DNA of 64,000 nucleotides from assembly GCA_026874595.1 (NCBI GenBank), contig CM049314.1:57088300-57152299 (forward strand). Direction: 5' to 3'. Below are positions 59,346 through 64,000 of the stretch, piece by piece. Positions within the stretch are counted from its first letter, which is position 1. Every line of letters begins with the position of its first letter. The stretch comes from Sipunculus nudus. Taxonomy: Eukaryota > Annelida > Sipuncula > Golfingiida > Sipunculidae. A model generated the notes under the pieces. That model had not been told where the DNA came from. It worked only from the letters and a program-made list of their open reading frames with translations, and did not search any database. The translations under genes and the position numbers were made by a program.

Positions 59346-60309
59346 CAATTTTATTATCATAAAATAACCATTTAAAATATAATTTTGAGTATATCAATGT
59401 ACACATATGTTGATTTAAATAATGTCAATTTGGCTTGTACATTTGATATTAATTATATGATAATTTTATATAATTTAAAATATACTTTTTGAATGTATCA
59501 ATGTGCATGTGTTCTGCGTGTGTTTACTCGTACACAGAACCAAATCAATGTATAAAACATGAATGGAGATGATTACAAGTCCATGTTTTGTAATGAAACA
59601 CGTATTCAGCCAAAATGAACTAATTTCATGAATTAAGGCACATATTTAATACAATAAATATTTATGCTTCTTTTACAATGGTAATTTGACATTATAAATG
59701 TTAATATGAATATTTTCATGATCATTCACTGGTCTTTCACAGTGATTTTATTATTGTCAAGCAAAATTAACTTGATTTTCAGTGAGATTTGATATTCTAG
59801 GAGCACACATTCATGTAACTGATAAGACCTGTGGGACTGATGGGTTATGCTTGGTTACTCGGGTCTCTTTGTTTGCCTTGGCAGGATATCCAGTTATCAT
59901 ACTTCTCCTGCTTTGGCCTTTTTCTTTCTTTTACCTATCTTTTTCCATATTTTAATTCATACTGTTGTCCTATATTTTAATAATGGTTTGCAGGCCAACC
60001 TGCGTTGGTATGTAAAGAGAAAGGGTCAGACATTCCATATAAGTTTACCTACTTGACACCAGATGGCAGCTGAGGTTGATAAGTTTTGTTTCAAGTTTGA
60101 GGTTGCTGTGAACTTCAATAGTGTTACAAATATTTGCATGATTAGAGGAAAGCGTTTTTCTGTTAATTGTTAAGACAATGTTGCAAAGAAGGAAACATAT
60201 TTACAAACCTAATAATTGTATTAATTGTTATCTGACAAGCTTCAGTTTGTATTATTTTTCTCCACACAGAAACAAATTCAGATTGAGATACGCCCAGAAG
60301 GAAGATTGA
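59346..60309. other. AT-rich non-coding DNA, one CTCF-like motif
   Basis: No gene recognised. ACACCAGATGGCAGC at 60056-60070 resembles the CTCF core and is listed separately. Confidence 0.5.
60056..60070 (+). promoter_or_regulatory. CTCF-like core motif 1
   Basis: ACACCAGATGGCAGC matches the known bilaterian CTCF core pattern CCASYAGRKGGCRS except at its first base. Motif match only; occupancy is unknown. Confidence 0.3.
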
Positions 60310-62165
60310 AGTAAAATTAACCCATCAGTATGCATAAATTGATGATATATGAGCCACATTATGTATAAACAAAGGCACAATTTAAAATTGTGAAATCTGA
60401 ATCAAGTATAATTATCAGATATTTAAATGTTTTACAAATTAAAAAGATATATTTTTGTGATAAAAATAAATGCATTTGTATCCATAATGTATTGTTATAT
60501 AACAAAATTGAGAAATATGATGATGCAGTTATAATTATAAATCAACTTTTATATTCAGATATATATCTTGAATGTTTAAAAATAAAAAGTTTAAAAAAAA
60601 TTTGTTAAAAAAAATGAGGATCTAATTCAAACATTATTTAGCTCATCTGAGCTATAGTCGTGGTCCATTGTCCGTCGTCAGTCTGGTTATCTGGATGTCG
60701 GTTCAAAAGACTGGCACATTTCGACACCATTGGACCTACGAATCTGAAATTCTGCATACCCTTAGATGTCCTCAAAATCTCCTACCATGCCTAAAATTTG
60801 GTCAATAGGACTTTGTTCCTTCGAGATATTAAGGAAATACCTCAATTTTTTATTAAAAATCTACTTTCACACTTCAGGACTGCCTAATATCAAAACCACT
60901 CATCTGGTTTTCTTCATATTTACCATAAATATTCCTCTATATATTTCCTATGTACATGCCAGAAATTAAGTCAGTATTATATAATTTGTAAAAGGTATGG
61001 GCCCAAACATAAAGGACTTTGTAAAAAAATCAGGAAAGATATTTGGTCACTTCAGAGAAAAAGTGTTAAGGCTAGGGACTTTTTTCAGTAATACAACTTT
61101 AATTAATTAAAATTTCATTGTATACCAAAAATTAGATCAAAATCTGTTAATTTTTTGTAATTATTAGCAAAAATATAAAATTGGTACCTTAAATTTTGCC
61201 CAAATTTGACCATGGCATGTTTTTTTTCTTGTAAGAACATTTGATTTACTTTTCACATTTGGTATACATATAGATTTAATCTATTAAATTTTGAAATTTG
61301 AAAGTTAAAGCTTAAAAATTATTCTAGTAATTAAAGTTTTTCTGAGGCTCTAATGTATTAACATTTTGAACCATGAACCTTACCAGCCATGGCTGGTGCC
61401 TACAGCCTTTTCTGGGTAAACTTATTAGTGATGCAACACTGCATTTACAAATGTAGAATCACATGTTGCAACCCTGTCCTCCCCTCCATCCCCCCCCCCA
61501 CAAACACATATGTTGCATTACTTGCATTCTTTAACCAAATTCTTTTTTTCTGATCCAGTGTATACAACTTTTCCAATTCTTAATCAAGTGTTATTTTCAG
61601 ATATTTATCATTTTGCAAATTCGAAAAAAAATATATTTTTTGGAAAAAATAAATACATCTTTGTTTCTGTTAAAAATCTATTTTCATACTTAAGGAATGC
61701 CTAATATCAAAACCACTCATCTGGTTTTCTTCATATTTACCATAAATATTTCTCTATATAATTCCTATGTACATGCAAGAAATTAAGTCTGTATTATATA
61801 ATTTAAAAAAGTTAAAGTTATGGGCCCAAACATAATGCACCTTGTAAAAAATCAGGAAATATGTTTATTCACTAATAATAAGAATCGCTGAGGCTAGAGA
61901 CTTTTTTCAGGGATATAACTTCATTTAATCAAGATTCAATTGTATACCTAAAGTTAGATCTGAATTTTGCAATTTTTTTAAGTTATTAACATAATTATAA
62001 AATCAGTACCTTAAATTTTGCCAAACTTTGGCCACAACACTTTTTTTTCTGTAAGTACTGTAAGTATTTAATTTTCACTGCATGTACACATAAGAATTTA
62101 ATCTATTAAATTTTGAAATTTGAAAATAAAAGCTGCAAAATTAGGCTAGTTATTGATATATTTTG
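60310..62165 (+). repeat. Old, scrambled head-to-tail copies of the 1.9-kb element
   Basis: Block order: second-half sequence (60310-60637; CATCAGTATGCATAAATT, AGATATATTTTTGTG, CAACTTTTATATTCAGATAT), then a 5' start with shortened hairpin AGCTCATCTGAGCT (60643-60656) and first-half sequence to about 61370, a C-run (about 61489-61499), a second-half fragment (61560-61660), and first-half sequence again (61665-62165). All are clearly more diverged from copies 1-3 than those are from each other. The second half directly preceding a first half implies tandem head-to-tail units, later deleted. Confidence 0.8.
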
Positions 62166-63253
62166 AAGGCTCTTGTTGTATTCCCTTACATTGTCAAGCA
62201 GTCCACTTTGGTCACTGTAGGTCATTCAGTGCAGCTCTTGATGCTCCCCAGGCTGTTGTTATGTATTCCCATCACTCAAGCAAGCCCTCTTTCTTGTTGA
62301 GCTTGATCAGGCTGTTTGCAGTTAATACCACAAGGAGCCTTTCTCTCTCCCCCCCTTCCCCCCACCCCATTCTGTTGACAGACCTGTACTATGAACAAGA
62401 TGAATCTTATAATTTCACATTTTTTCAGCAAGGAACAGTTACAACAGAGACTTAACATATTACATACATATTATATACACACGCCATTAATTCTAGGCTT
62501 GTGAATTGTGAATTGATTCCTAACCTTCCATGCAATTCTCGATTCAATTATTACTTAAGTACTAACTTTCAGACTGTCTTGTAAATAAAATCTTATGTTT
62601 TACCACATTTTATGGCAGTTAATTTTAGTTAATAAGGGAAAAAAAATATAGTTGCCCCTCATTTTTGTTTCCATTGGATGGTGTGTTCACCAGCAAAGAG
62701 TCGTAAAAATATCTTGAGCACATTCACATTAAAAAGTCTCACCATTGTAGTCTGCTTTGTCAAAGTTGACAGCTCAATCGGCGTTTTAGAGTGGTGCTTG
62801 CATAAATTAATAATAAAAACTAATTGATACAGAGATTGAGAATCGATTTCAATTTAATCGAGGGCTTGGAATTAAATGAATCAATGATTCAAGGAATTGT
62901 TACACCCATAATTAATTCGCCTTTGCTTTCTTCCAAGGGATTTTAGTTTTACATATTAAGTACATTGTTAACTTATCTCTATATTTGGTAACTTTTTTTA
63001 ATGGTTGAAATTAATTTAATTAACATATGTAACTAAACAATTGGTGCATAAAAACTGCAGGCATACAAGTGTATATCTGTGAGGGTTTTTGCAAGTGGGG
63101 TGTTAAATTGATACAAATTTTATATTGAGTACTTAGAAGTTGGTTTATAAAATGATACGTGGATATAAAAAAAAATAAATGGTGAAACCGAAGTTTTTAT
63201 ACTGAATTCTGGTAAACAAGTTGATGGCTGGTCCTGAAGAGTTCACCTCTTGC

Positions 63254-63268
63254 CCACCAGGTGGCAGC
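63254..63268 (+). promoter_or_regulatory. CTCF-like core motif 2
   Basis: CCACCAGGTGGCAGC is a full match to the known CTCF core pattern CCASYAGRKGGCRS. Motif match only; occupancy is unknown. Confidence 0.45.
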
Positions 63269-63472
63269 ATTGGGCTTGCTTATGCACACTCAATTAAAGC
63301 AGCTTTCCATACATTAATTCTTGAAGAATAAGTGATCTTTTATATTTCATTGGACTGTAAAGTTAAAAAATTTAATCACAGAGAGCAGATATAATGAGGG
63401 TCTGATACTGAGTTAATAATTTAAGTTTTACTTGAAAATTATTTACTTGCCATGTGATAGTTTACTTTGCTG

Positions 63473-63487
63473 TCACCAGATGGCAGC
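63473..63487 (+). promoter_or_regulatory. CTCF-like core motif 3
   Basis: TCACCAGATGGCAGC matches the CTCF core except at its first base. It lies about 220 bp from motif 2 in the same orientation. Confidence 0.35.
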
Positions 63488-64000
63488 CCTAACTGGTGAC
63501 TTAAGCATACTGGATAGTAAAAAAAGTGCCAATATGACTGTAAAGCCTGAGGTTTGGACCTGTTTTGGGTAACTTTTTGATAACATAATGATATGAAACC
63601 TTTTTTCCCTGGGAGTTTGTTACTTACAAATGGTAACAAGATCAAGAAAACTGCAACTTGTGTCGCTCCATTTTCACTCAATTCTGGCCTGAATGCAGCG
63701 AAGCAAAAAAAAGATACCTCCAACCTGTCACAAACAAGTATGCAGACACTGTGTGTTTGATTGGCCCAGTGTCACAATGACTTTTACCAGCAGAATATTT
63801 TCAGGTTCACAGATGGATGTTGTTTCTACTGAAAAGCTGATATAGATATCTTGATTTAATAAGCTGGACATGGCCTTATATAACAGAATAATCTGATCAT
63901 GATTTAAAACAAACAAATTTTGACTGTGTACAAGTGGTTGTTATTTTGACATGGTCACTAAACATAGGTGGTGATTAGACGGGGCTTTACTGTTTATCAA

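Larger units (their letters stand above)
62166..64000. other. Non-coding DNA, two CTCF-like motifs
   Basis: A C-rich patch at 62350-62376 probably corresponds to the degenerate poly-C region of the preceding repeat. After it there is AT-rich DNA without exon-like frames; the longest frame is 94 codons on minus at 63439-63723, without motifs. Confidence 0.45.

Overview
This is a eukaryotic, AT-rich, repeat-dense window with no recognisable complete host gene. The likely source is a marine bivalve or another lophotrochozoan. This rests on dispersed repeats that open with an AGCTCAGCTGAC-type hairpin and a (GTCC)n run, GTGAGCTTATGGGATGG-type repeats, and the style of the LINE reverse transcriptase. 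That is an inference from repeat style; no species-diagnostic gene is visible. There are no bacterial operons, CRISPR arrays, rRNA genes or convincing tRNA genes.

Left part (1-13 kb). Two nearly identical copies of a ~1.9-kb non-coding dispersed element (2620-4516, 7116-9013) flank a tandem array of five ~339-bp units (5309-6960). Most units carry a CTCF-like and a YY1-like motif. A 2.14-kb DNA element with CCGTAAAA ends and TA flanks follows (10340-12479), then a ~245-bp MITE with CAGGGCT ends (12771-13018).

Middle (13-29 kb). Simple and tandem repeats dominate: an ~18-bp minisatellite, a 24-bp minisatellite with higher-order structure and open frames on both strands (16338-17456), a purine tract, an (AT)n array, a perfect 41-bp-arm hairpin carrying octamer motifs (22260-22357), and internally repetitive dispersed repeats at 24.5-27.6 kb.

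Transposon cluster (29.7-37.2 kb). A 1.4-kb TA-flanked element with near-perfect terminal inverted repeats comes first. Next is a 5'-truncated, frameshifted, minus-strand non-LTR retrotransposon (31158-35942). It is the only clear protein-coding remnant in the window, and a third copy of the 1.9-kb element is inserted inside its ORF. A 1.27-kb element with ~300-bp terminal inverted repeats and TTA flanks (35946-37213) closes the cluster. The order of events can be partly read: LINE insertion, then the 1.9-kb element into the LINE, with point frameshifts as well.

Right part (37-64 kb). This is mostly unannotatable intronic or intergenic DNA with degenerate repeats: a ~140-bp three-unit repeat, a strong G-quadruplex candidate at 40.1 kb, a cluster of GAGAATTCTC palindromes at 46.2-46.8 kb, a GGACGTTT inverted-repeat family, a duplicated proline-rich remnant at 56.8 and 58.7 kb, and a scrambled head-to-tail set of old copies of the 1.9-kb element at 60.3-62.2 kb. 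Two weak host-exon candidates are reported, at 17990-18093 and 49997-50163. Three same-orientation CTCF-like motifs lie in the last 4 kb.
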